Source of the DNA: Platynereis dumerilii
Taxonomy: Eukaryota; Annelida; Polychaeta; Phyllodocida; Nereididae
Length of the DNA: 64,000 bases
Reading direction: 5' to 3'
Assembly: GCA_026936325.1 (NCBI GenBank)
Contig: JAPTHN010000008.1
Span: forward strand, 15,344,259 to 15,408,258
Under the pieces are notes generated by a model. The model was not told where the DNA came from and ran no database searches. It was given only the letters and a program-made list of their open reading frames with translations. Within the stretch, counting starts at the first letter, position 1; each line of letters opens with the position of its first letter. A program made the translations under genes and the position numbers. This document shows positions 28,901 to 40,900 of the stretch, piece after piece.

Positions 28901-31900
28901 CTCTGTCTCCTCTGAAGCTCTGCCTGCTCCTTAGCTCTACCTCCTGCGTAGCTGTCTCCTCTGAGGCTCTTGCCTCCTCCACAGCTCTGTCTCCTCTGAA
29001 GCTCTGCTTGCTCCATTCTACAATGGCTCTTACCTCCTCCATAGCTCTGCCTCCTCCATAGCTCTACCTCCATAGTTCTGCCTCCTCCATAGCCTCCTCC
29101 CAAGCTATGCCTCCTCCCCAGCTCTGCCTCCTCCCTAGCTCTGCCTCCTTTCTCACCCTGCCTCCTCCCTATAGCCCATACTCTGCCCCAGCTCATACTC
29201 TGTCCTAGGTCATATTCCTCGTCTGTAGCTCTGCATCCTCCCTAGCTCTGCCTTCTCCATAGAGCTCTATTGCATTCTACAATGGCTCTTGCCTCCTACA
29301 TAGCTCTTGCATACTCCATATCTGCCTCCTCCTGCTCTGCTTTTTTCCTTATTCCCTGCCCTATATAGGCTAGCTATCGCAGGCTCTCTAATAGCTCATA
29401 CTTTGTGTCCTCCATGGCTCTGCCTCCTTCCTAGCTCATACTCTGCCTCCTCCATAGCTCCTTCATATTAACTCTTTCATTCATCTCTGCCTCCTCCGCT
29501 CTGCATTGTATCTTACTTCCTCCGCTCTAAAGCTATTGCTGCCTCCTTGATTGCTCACACTCTCACCAGCTCTGCCTCTTTCATAGGTCAGGAGGAGGCA
29601 GAGCTGGTGAGCAGAGGAAAGGGAGTAAGCAACAATGCATGTTGAGCGGGTGGAGGCAATTGCTACGAAGTAGGCAAGTGATGTGGAAGCTTGTGAAGGA
29701 GGCGGAGCTCTGGAGGAGGCAAAGCTAGGGTAAAGCAAGAGTGTAAGCTATTTGGGAAGCAGCAACAGTACAGAGTGTGATGAGGCAGAGATGGAGAATG
29801 CAAGAGCTATGGAGGAGGAAGAGCTTTGGAGGAGGCAGACTATGAGCTAGGGAGGAGACAGAGCTGCGCAGGAGGCAGAGCTAGGGAGGAGACAGAGCTA
29901 TCTATGCACCGGCAGAGTAACTGTTATGGAGGAGGCAAGAGCAATGAAGGTTGTAGAATATGAGCTGGGGCAGAGTATGAGCTTAAGGGAGGAGGCAGAG
30001 CTTGGGAAGAGGCCGAATATGGGAGCTAGAGGAGAGTATGAGCCAGGGAAGAGGCAGAGCTACGGAGGCAGAGCTACGGAGGCAGAGCTACAGAGGCAGA
30101 GCTACGGAGGCAGAGCTACGGACGCAGAGCTAGGGAGGAGGCAGAGTTTTGGGAGAGGCGAAGCCACAGATGAGGCCGAGTGTGAGCTATTACAGAGGAG
30201 GCAGAGCGATGGAACAGGCAGAGTTGGGGGAGGAAGGGCTACGTAGGAGGAAGAGCTAGGGAGGAGGCTGAGCTGGGGAGAAGGCAGAGCTACAGAGTTG
30301 GCACAGCTGGGGAGGAGTCATAGCTGGGGAAGAGGCAGAGTTATGGCGGAGGCAGAGCTATTGAGGAGACAGAGCTATGGAGGAGGCGGAGCTATGAATG
30401 AGGCTGAGTATGAGCTATTAGGGAGGAGGCAGAGTGATGGAAGAGGCAGAGTTGGGGGCGGAAGGGCTAGGCAGAGCTTGCGAAGAGGCTGAGCTGGGGA
30501 GAAGGCAGAGCTACAGAGTAGGCAGAGCTGCGGAGGAGGTATAGCTAGGGAAGAGCCAGAGTTATGGAGGAGGCAGAGCTAGGAAGGAGATATAGCTATG
30601 GAGGAGGTTGAGTATGAGCTATTAGGGAGGCAAGGAATAAGGAAGAATACATAGCATGAGGGGGCAGAGATGAGGAGGCAAGAGCTATGGAGGAAAAACT
30701 GGGGAAGAGACAGAACTAGAGAGGAGGCAGTGTCCACTGTTTCGGAGGTAGCAATAGGTATAGAGGGCTAGGAGTAAGGAAGAATACATCTAGCATGAGG
30801 ACGGCAGAGATGATGGAGGCTAGAGGGGAGGCAGAGTGTACGCTATTTCGGAGGCAGTAATGAGAATAGAGGGCTGGGCCCCCTGATCCACCACTGCTGC
30901 CATCACTTACTGGTACTTGGCGAGGATCCAGATATTTGGGAAGTGTGGGAGGAATTCAGAGTTCAGTGAGGGGATTGTTGGAGGATGCAAAGCTTGAAGT
31001 GTAGAAGCATATGAGGTGGAAGGATCTTGAGCCTCCTCTGTCTCCTCCCAGCTCTCTATATATTCTTCCTTACTGGGGCCATACCACCTACCTGGCCAAA
31101 AATAGTTAACATTGATGGGGAAGACAGGAATAGCTTTGAGCGACCGCATATTCCCTGCATGTTATCTCCCCTCCAGACCATTTCTCGATATTCCCCTGGA
31201 GAGAAGCTGAGGATAGATAAGAGCAAGCAAGAGAAGTTGCGGGTATTTGAGGGACTTTGAGGGTATGTGCGAGAAACTGTGGGGAGTGATTAGAGTCGAG
31301 GGTATATGAGGGAGATAACAATCAGCATGATAGGTGAGGGAAGTTCGGGACAAATGAAGGCAGTTGACGGCAGCTGAGGGAAGATACATGAGGTTAGGTG
31401 AATTTACAGTGGGGTGCGAAAGTTCGGGTACCCTTGGAGCATGTGGAGAGGGGTCACATTTTTTCAAATTTCAGACAAAATATTTGCAGAATCTTTCCAA
31501 GATGAATTGTGTGAGTGAAGGATACCCAAGCACTCAATGTTACCCAGAAGGAACTATGGAAATATTAAAATGTAAAAAAATATGGGTCTTTTTGTCGGAT
31601 TTTACATAGGCCTACATGTGCAAAAGTTTGGGCGCCCCTATAGATCCTGATCTTGATTTTTCTATAACTGTACATGAAAGCAATATAAAAGCTCTAAAAT
31701 GCATTAGATAGTGATCAAATAAAAATCGACCTACCTACCATAATATTATTCTTATTTGCATAAATTTAATCAATGAGCCTATTTCTGAAAATTTTAAAAG
31801 TATCTTCAATCAACCGGGAATTCTGAATGCAAAAGCACCCCTAGGCAAGCAGCCCCAGCTTAGCGCAGCTTGCTTTGCTCATGCTCTCATGGAGTCATGC

Positions 31901-34900
31901 ATACCATAGGCTTACATAGGCTTGCAAACCTATCTAAAAAAATTAAATAAATACCCATATCATTTGATTGTAATTGAATGATTCCCCATTTAGATGCCAG
32001 TAATTAATTGAGCTTAATGGGCATAATGGCCAATTCAGTTGCAATGTTGAATGGTGATTACAGAGAAATCAGTCGGTATTCCAATTGCAAATAAATAGAC
32101 CTGGTTACTTGGTCATGAAACCTTACTTTTCCTGGACCTGGTCTACTTGGGGATAATTGCCATGAGCATGTATGCTATGGGTGTTTCAGTCAACCAGGTG
32201 AGGCCGAGACGTAGGTGCATTAGGAGCTCTGTATTATTGTGTGTGCCCTGAAATCTACAACATAGCCGTAGTCACGGAGCTTTTGCGGCGAACATACGGC
32301 AACAATAACCAGAAATACAGTGCTGATGGATAAATGAGACCCCATTCCTCGCCCAGGTATTTTTTTCCGGGTTCAAAAACGTTAATTTACGACGATTCCA
32401 GCCCCCAAAGCTGAAACAGCCATGCAGCACTGTGTCTCCACAGCCTCTGCTGCTGGCCACGTGCGTTTGTTTACCCGAACATCCAGAACGAGGTCAATAT
32501 GGCGCCGGAACCGTAGAACCGTGTATTCTGGTTGGCTTAAAACTGCATAAAACGGTACAACTTGTCTATGAAACTGATTTCTAACTATTCTTGCATTTAT
32601 TTGGGGTACCAGCAGGCATACATAGGCCATGGACAGGCACTGCCACTACTGTGTAACCAGCTGGTTTTCAGGAAAGGAGTGAATCATGAGGTGTCACCCT
32701 TTTGAAATTATACTACTGCTGGTCCTGGGCCTAACACCTGGACAGAGACCCATCATATTCACATTGATTCTGATAGCTTTCAGTGGTCCAACAGCGGAGC
32801 AGAGAGCCTGGGAGATAGTTGCCTACTATGCAGAACAACACTTGTCCAAGTCCTGGGTTTTTGATTATTGCTGGCTTAACTACCACAATAAACAGACTTG
32901 AGGAAACAAAATACTGCAAACTTGGCACACTACTCCAAGAGGAATCTTCTTTCTAACCTTCACAAGATAAGTACCCTTCTTGTTCACCTTTTAAGAAATG
33001 GTTATTAAGAAATGGTTATCAAAAGTATTCCTGAAATAAGTTGGATCAAGAGGTGACATGCCAATCTATACTGCATGGTATTTTGCTGCAATGTAAGCTG
33101 AACTGAAATTAAGGACCATGACAACTACCCAGTAGCAGACTACCGTGATACGTACTGCTTGGTTTTTAAAATGTTTCAGATGCAGTAAATGGAGTTCTGC
33201 CGTCGGCCTATTCGTGTGTCTATGGAAGTTTGCATGACCTATCTCCTTGAGTTTATTGCTGGCTTAACAACCACAATACAAACAAGAGACCCCAGGCATC
33301 GCACTGGCACCAGGTCCATGAGGAAATTGCATGAAGCCTTGGCAGAAGGATGGCTGGAGAACACAGCTTCGCCCATCCATCGAACCTTTCAGGATGCAGG
33401 TTGAGAAGGCAGCTACAGCAGTCCTGGGCCTGACTTCTTAAACAGATAAGTACAACCTCTTATTTTAGCTGAGAAAGATCTTTACACATAGACATCTGAC
33501 ATAAGTTTACCCACCAAGTCACTGAGCCTAATATCTTCTTGGTGGGTGAAAATTTACCTCTTAGACAGAGAGCCTAATGTCTTCTTGTTGGGTGAAATAT
33601 GTATAAGTTTTTAGTCTACACCAGTCATCTCGTGGAAATAACTGACAGAGAGAGGAAAAGAAGTTCCTCCACAGGTTATGGTGCAAGACCTTGACCAGTA
33701 CAAAACCTAAAGGGCACAGATAAGTACAATACTATTCTGAATTTTGAACACAATCGGGAGACATAACCATAGACCGTGTTCAGCTGTAGAGCCCATGTGC
33801 AGATTCCATTAAAGTGATATATACTGGATGACATATCATTTCAGCCTCAGTTGAAGACTTGAAGTACTTAAACTCGGTTGAAGAACCAGGATTATTCCTC
33901 GGAATCCCCTTTGACCACCTGACAGGAGGCTAGGGAAGTATTGTATATCCTTAACGGTTGATATTTTGAAATTTATAACCTAATGACACTTGTGACCTCT
34001 TAGGGTGCACGCAACTGCACCAAGTGTGACTTTAAGAATGCTGTCCTTGTTTCAGTGGTATCGATAGAAGCACAGAAGCAGACTGCCACGGGAACAACGG
34101 AAGAAGTCTCTTCCCTGACATCCTTGGAACTCCTGCCCCTTCCAGGAAACACCAAGGCGACTTGTGGTGAAGACAAGGTTGAGTGAGCAGGGAACACACA
34201 TTCCTCCTTACCAGGGGCTGCAGGTGAAATGGTTGCCACATCCTAGCCATCCAGGGAGTAGCTGTTGGAATTTCAAGGGATCAGACTTGAGACTCATTGC
34301 TTATCTAGATTCTACTGCTAATGGAAACTGGATGGGAATTGGTCGCTCAGTTTTTCTTCTCCCTTCATCAAGGAAATACAGGAGGATGCACCAGGTTGCT
34401 GGGATGGACACTCCTGAACAAAACCAGGCCAACATCGCGGTTGACATCATCCAGCTATCCAGCAAACGGTCAGAAGGAACTGTCATGAATACCAGGGACT
34501 AGAGAGAACTGACTCTTGAGACCTTATGGAGTTGAGGATGGCCAAGAAGTTCAGATGACCTTCGCACTAGAGGCAGGAAGACGGACGGGATGAGCCAACG
34601 TTTTGGACCCTATGAGTTATCGACAGGCCCGAAGAACCAAGCTAACGGCCTGGGTGGTGGTAAACCTGACGGTTCCAGGGCTAGAAGATTTCGGTACAAC
34701 GCAACACATATTTGAAGTGACAGAGATGGTCAGAATGTAGAATCTGTCTACACAGCCAATGGGGGAGAGAAAGAGAGAGCAGAAGCTTACTGTACTATTG
34801 AGTGCAGTTTGTCATATGAGCGGACTTGGGTTCACTCTGAGTTGGTCTGGCCCAGGAGACCAGCTGTAGACCAGTCTCATACTACTGGTTTGATAGGGAG

Positions 34901-37900
34901 AGATGACCTCATCATTGCCGTCTCTATGAGCCGATGGGAGCTCTGAAGACTAGTCCAAGACTTCCGGCACAGACAAAAGAAGACTGTGGTTTCAGTGTGG
35001 CGAGGGTAGTTCAGAAGATTTATCGGTTTCTCTGCTGAACACTACACAAGACAGATAGGGAGACCCAGATAACGTGTACCTTATACATTTGTTGACTGCG
35101 GTTCACAAGCATGATCCAAGTTCATGTATAGACAGAGTGAGAAGATCTCGGAAATCCTGCAGAGACTACTGTTTGTGTGTCAGGAAAGGTGCTATGTCAG
35201 TGCAGGGCACTGCCAGATGGAGAGGGAGGACCCCAACACTTCCTTCCTAATGTTTTGATGCCCGGACTAGAGACCAGTTGCAAGGCCCTTAAATTTTCAA
35301 GACTCCGGCACTGCCGGAAGAAGATAGTCGGAACAATGTTGGGAATAAGATTAGACCATTCCCCTGTCATGCTAGAAGGGCAATTGCTGTGGTTTTCCCA
35401 GACTGAAGAGGACCACAACACAGGCTACCTGAAGTATTAGGCCTACTTGTTGAGCATAAGACTAGCCCTTTTGCTGTTAGGTCACTCTGGTGCGACCTAA
35501 GGAACAGAAGACTCATCTGGTTCTGTCCCAGCTGTGGATTGTGGTTAAGAAGATCAGTCAAAACACTCCTCCGTACTACCTGGGTAACTGAGGTATACCC
35601 TTATCAAAAGTCTCCCACTACAGGCTGATGATGGTTCAGAAGTTCAGTCCCATTGCACTGCTTGCCAGGTGCCAACTGAGAGAATTTGAGTGGGATTCAG
35701 AGGAACATCCAAGGATTCGGCTAGATTCCAACAGATGGACAGATATTACTTCCTCCTCCATGAGTGACTGGGGACCTGAAGAAAAGAGTAGTCACCAAAC
35801 CCCCTTATATCCCAGCAGGAACAAAGGGGGAGCAACCGGATCCAGCCGGATCCAGCCGGATCTGCCGAAGGGATCGGACAGGAGGAGACCGCCCAGACTG
35901 ACATGATTTATGCTGCCCACTACGCAACCCACCACGGGGATGAGATCAGTCTGATGGGCTTTGCAGCATTACAAGCTGAGAGGGAAGTGGGACTGTCTGT
36001 ACGGGTCCATGAAAGCCTCAGCTTGCAGTCAATGAGTAGAATCTGTATTCTCAGGTTGACTGATGATCCTCTACTGAACCGGAGAGAATCTGTATTCGAT
36101 CTGGCTTCATGGATCCAACTGCCCTCATCAACTGGGCTCAGAGAGGTTCTACTTCCGATTTGGCTACCAGAACGGGCACAGCCGTTGCCACCCTTGAGAC
36201 CGAGAAGAAGTTGCTGATTGGGTTGTGGCCGGCTCTGAAGATTTAGAAGACCAGGTTCCTCATCCATACCTCTCCGGCTTTCCCAAGAAAAGGGGGGGGG
36301 ACGACCTCGGGATCCCTCTCCGCAACTGCATTGCCATGACCCCGAGGAGAGGACCAAGGTCCCTGACTGAGACGGCAGGCCTGACATATCCTCATGTGCA
36401 GGCAGAAGAACCGTAAGTAATGCAGTCAGGTAAGATGCTACCCCCTAACTACTAGTTGATAACACTACAAGGTCAACCCCTGGCCATTGCTACTCAACTT
36501 AGCAGCCAGCGGGGATACTCCGTTCCATAAACGGTCATGACCTCACCTCTTAATTATGTGGCAGACCTGCTTACACAGTCTGTTTTTCTCCGAGGTGTCA
36601 CTCCACCATCCGCGCACTCCCATGGTTATTCTACCTAAAACAAGATCCCTCCATCCTGTTTTGGCCATTCTGTCCTACATGTGGTTTTGGGTTTCGTATT
36701 ATAGGTAAAGAAACTTCAACAAATTTAAATTAATTTAAATGTTTCTTTACTCCTAATACAAACCCAAAACCACTCAACATTCCCACCCAGCCTCCCCGCA
36801 TCTCGATCATCTTGTATCGAAATCAAAATATGACTGGAATTGGAGTGGGTGCGCGCGCACATGGACGGCGGATGGTGGCGCTGGGGGTAGCGTGTTAATT
36901 TTATTAATAGATATTTGATGCCTGAGTGAACTCGACGGAGCGAGTCCTACATGTGGTTTTGGGTTTGTATTAGGAGTAAAGAAACATTTAAATTAATTTA
37001 AATATGTTGAAATTTTTTTATCCTTTTTAACCGGGTCTAGTAATTCACTCTAAATCAATGATAAAACAATTAATGTACAATGTTAATTGTAGTTGGAATT
37101 CTATATATTTAAATTTCTTTTTAATAGTACACAAAGTGGTCTAAATAATCAAAAAATTTTTTTATTAAGGTCCAATGTTTAATAATGTTCAATGTTTTTA
37201 TAATTTTTGTCTACAGATTCATGACATACCCAAGTTGGTGAAGATCCTAGTCAGAATCGTGACCCCTCCCCACGAAAACAAGTTCCTCAAAGGCGAATGT
37301 ATTCAAATGGCCATACCCATGCTTGAAAAACTGTCTTTGCCTCACCCTGATTTGAACAAGCCCTTCGACGCTAACCTTGGTGCCTTAACGATTCATGTAA
37401 GTGGCTCTATAAAATGAATTATTGTTATCATTAAAAATTAATCTTGTTATGACATATGTCAACTCAAGCTCTTGGCCCCACTATGTGGGTCACTGTTGTG
37501 TCACTGCTGCTGCTGTTGCTGCCCCTGCTGAATATGGTACCAAGGATGGACATATATATAATGTATTGAAGTTGTAAACTTTCTTCATGTGTTAGGATCT
37601 CATTCTCAGCTTGTCAGAGCCTTCTGTTATCTCACTCCACTATGCTGTTTTGAATTTATCAACAAGGCCCAAGATGACTGTGGATCTTCCACACAAAATA
37701 TTGTTATCTTTTTTTTTTTGCCTTATTGGAATTATTTGATAGAATTTAATTGTGATAATATCATCACTTATTGATTCTTATTATTAAGTTGCAAGATGCA
37801 TAATTGCAGAGATTGACTTCTAAATTTGACTTGTCTTTTGACAGATGATTTCAGTCTCGAAACTTAAAAGGCTATTTCAAAATGGTACTGTAGTGTTATT

Positions 37901-40900
37901 GTAATAAAGTGGTTAATTTATTTCAGTAAATCTCTCTCACTCTATCCGAGTGCTAGTTGATGTACATGGATAAAGGTTTCAAAATTGTTTTTCTGTTCTT
38001 AAAATATGTTATGCTCTTACAGGCGATGTTGGAGATTATTACTGAGAGACTCGCAATCCAAGAATGCGATGACATCATGGAAGCAGCTTGGAGTATCATC
38101 TGGAATGTTACCCGTAAGTTTGCCGTTAGCTTTTCAAAAAAATTGAGACCCCATTTCCTCACCATCTATCAACTAAATTTCAATGATGACAATATGGAGC
38201 TAGCACCAACGTGACTTCAAAAAAATTTTATACAGCAATTTTACTTTTCCGTCTCAGATGAAATACCAGAAAACTGCGTCAGATTTATGACATCCAGTGG
38301 GTTGGACCTGTTCTTGGACTGTATTAAGGTGAGGAGAAAACTGTTGTCATATTCTAGAAAGTATGTTTTACAGTAATCAAATGTAAATATTCAACTCCAT
38401 ATTATCACATATATTGGGGTGTTAAATGACTTTCACTTTCTCAATTTCAAATTTCATGTGTCTTAAGAATAGTACATTGATTGTACCTGCCTCCAGTCTC
38501 AAAATATCTTGCAATGAACATTATTTCTTGTCCCTTTCAGGTTTTCCACGACAGGCCTAATTTGCACCTGAATATGGTCGGTGTAATGGTAAGAAATATT
38601 CCACTTCATAAGAAAAAAAAAAAAATTATTAACTAATATATATGAGTATTCAAAGAGGGATCAGGGAGGATAATTAGATGTTTGCATTTACAAACTTGTA
38701 AATTTACAACTATTTGCACCACATACACTCCAAACCGATATTCCATATTCACGAGCTGGTGTCTGTATTCAAACACAACATAAGTCAGCTTAAAGAACTT
38801 ACTTGTTATTGTCCAATACTGTACAGTGTGAAGTGGCTTTCTGCAATTTGATGTAAAACATATTCAGGATGATATTTTGCGCCTTCTTTCTTTCAGACAA
38901 ATTTAGCAGAAGGCAAATACGTCAGAGGTCTGCTGATGAAGCCAGAATCAGCAGAAGTCATTGCTAGTGTCTGGTGAGTTTTAATAACTAAGATGGTTCT
39001 TTTGGCTATTATTCCAATATTTCATAATCCAAAGTGTTCAAGGATGAATGGATGACTGGGGCTTTGCATCCAGTATTTGTTCACCATATGGTGTGCCAAC
39101 TGGGACAGTGGGGGACACAGCACACACTTTGGCAAAGTCTTCAAAGTAAATTGAAAATCTTTTATTGTAGTTGATGATTTGGCAAGAACTTTTCAGAAAG
39201 TTTTATACAAAATGAAATTTTTAAGTCAACAATACATAACTTGAATTGGAAGAAATAGGTAAAGAAATTTGTGTTGTGATTAAAATGATAAAAATTAAGT
39301 CATCTGAACATGTATGTAGCCCTATAATATCATGTGGAATTCTTATCAACATTACAACTTTGTGATAAATTAATTCTGTTGTGTTTCTTTTCAGGGAATT
39401 AATGGACTGCAAAGATGCCCAGCTTCGATACTTATCCTGCAGTGTAATGGCACGGTTAGTCGCAGATGGTGCTGCCGCCTGGAAGTTGGAAATGCCGACA
39501 CACAGAGACACCTGTGAGAGGATCGTGCAATCGATCGGAACTTGGAACATGAACAAATCTGGTGCTATATACAGGTAAGCACATGTAAATAACGCAAAAT
39601 AATCAGAGAACTGTCTGCCCCTCTTGAAAATCATTTCATAGGTCAACAATGTACGACCTTTTGAGCAATTAAATTTCTATCAGTTAATAAAAATTTTAAA
39701 AATTGGCTGAATTTCCATAACTCTTGACTCCAATGACATTAAAAGGTTAAGATCTTACTGAATTTTACATGTACAAGTCAAACCTAATGCGCTGTATTGT
39801 CAACAAAAAGCATACAAGTCTAGATCTGTTTACAGTACTAAAATAGAACACTGTTAGCCTATGAAAAGACTAAAATTCTAAAGAAAAGATATTAATTTTC
39901 TCATTTACAGAGGAAGGACTTTGGTTCCCATTTTACGACTTGTCACGATGACATCATCTCCTGAGTCACAATACTGGGCCGCGTGGACAATTTGCAGTTT
40001 AGTGAGGAGTGATGGTAAATATTTAAACTTTTTTTATCTGTTGGGAAAATTGAAATGGTGATCTTCTTTATACAGATATTTATCTGTGCCTTTAAGGAGA
40101 CCGGTCTACTTTTTTTTGATGTATAAATGTATATCTTTATTAAGTAAGGATATATGTATTATGTATTATGTCTACGCTATATACATACTATTAAGGGGAC
40201 CGGTCTCCTTTGTTAAGATTAAGAAATTACGTTTTTTTTAATAAGAAAGACTGACAATGCACTCACTGTATAGTGTATATAGCCCACATAGCCCCGGATA
40301 GAGAAATTCTCATATAAATGTCTGAGGCATTGATGTCCTAAGCATCTTACTTATGTCTACGTAATAGAAAAATGTATGATTAGGCGTAGATTGCAGTCTC
40401 CCTAATGCTGAAAATATATTCCCTCTAAGGCATGCAGTACAAAATAGGCCCACATCCCGCCCTTCTAGAGGAGGTGAAATTCTTCTAAAAAACAGGATTT
40501 TGAATGTATGACGGCTCTCATGAACTTGTGCAATGCCAGTTTGTGAAGTTAATGCATGCTCACCTGATTGCTGTCTATGTGCAGTGCCCGTCAAATAAAG
40601 AAAAATAGTGTAAAAAAGACCAGTTGCAGTCCATCACCATCATTCTTTTGCTGCGTTGCTTTTCCTGAAGAGGGCGCTATCATACAATATATTCTGAGAT
40701 TGTTATAAAACATTTTTCTGATAGATGTAGCTCATGTGTTCATTAATTTTGTGAGGTCTGTCATAGTAACTTAAAGGCACTTGGCTTTTAAGCAGGTGTG
40801 TAATTTCTACATTAGTAGATTATTGTGTTTATCCATTATAATGTCCAAAATCAATGTCTATTTCAGATCTGTAAAAATGCATTTCAGCAAAGTGTAATAA

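Larger units (their letters stand above)
24532..36714. mobile_element. 12.2 kb segment with perfect 43-bp terminal inverted repeats, no transposase seen
   Basis: The left end (24532-24574) begins GTTTCTTTACCTATAATACG and runs to CATGTAGGAC. The right end (36672-36714) is its exact reverse complement over 43 bp. The segment fills nearly all of one 12.9 kb intron (24355-37216). The left end continues for about 160 bp as an inverted match to 36820-36952 inside the neighbouring short element, so the same end sequence occurs at least three times. The interior is a mosaic: an inverted ~300-bp pair, SINEs, a hAT element, a head-to-head minisatellite and an unassigned GC-richer part. No long ORF. It may be one large non-autonomous transposon with insertions, or two short elements that happen to bracket the interior. 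I could not find a target duplication. Confidence 0.6.

Noticed and set aside
28219-30492. Reading frames of [17 protein letters not shown] type on both strands
   Set aside because: Translations of the 17-bp minisatellite, with no other protein features.
24532-36714. A large self-synthesising (Polinton-like) element
   Set aside because: Inverted ends and size are suggestive, but there is no polymerase, integrase, protease or capsid frame, and no target duplication of the expected size.
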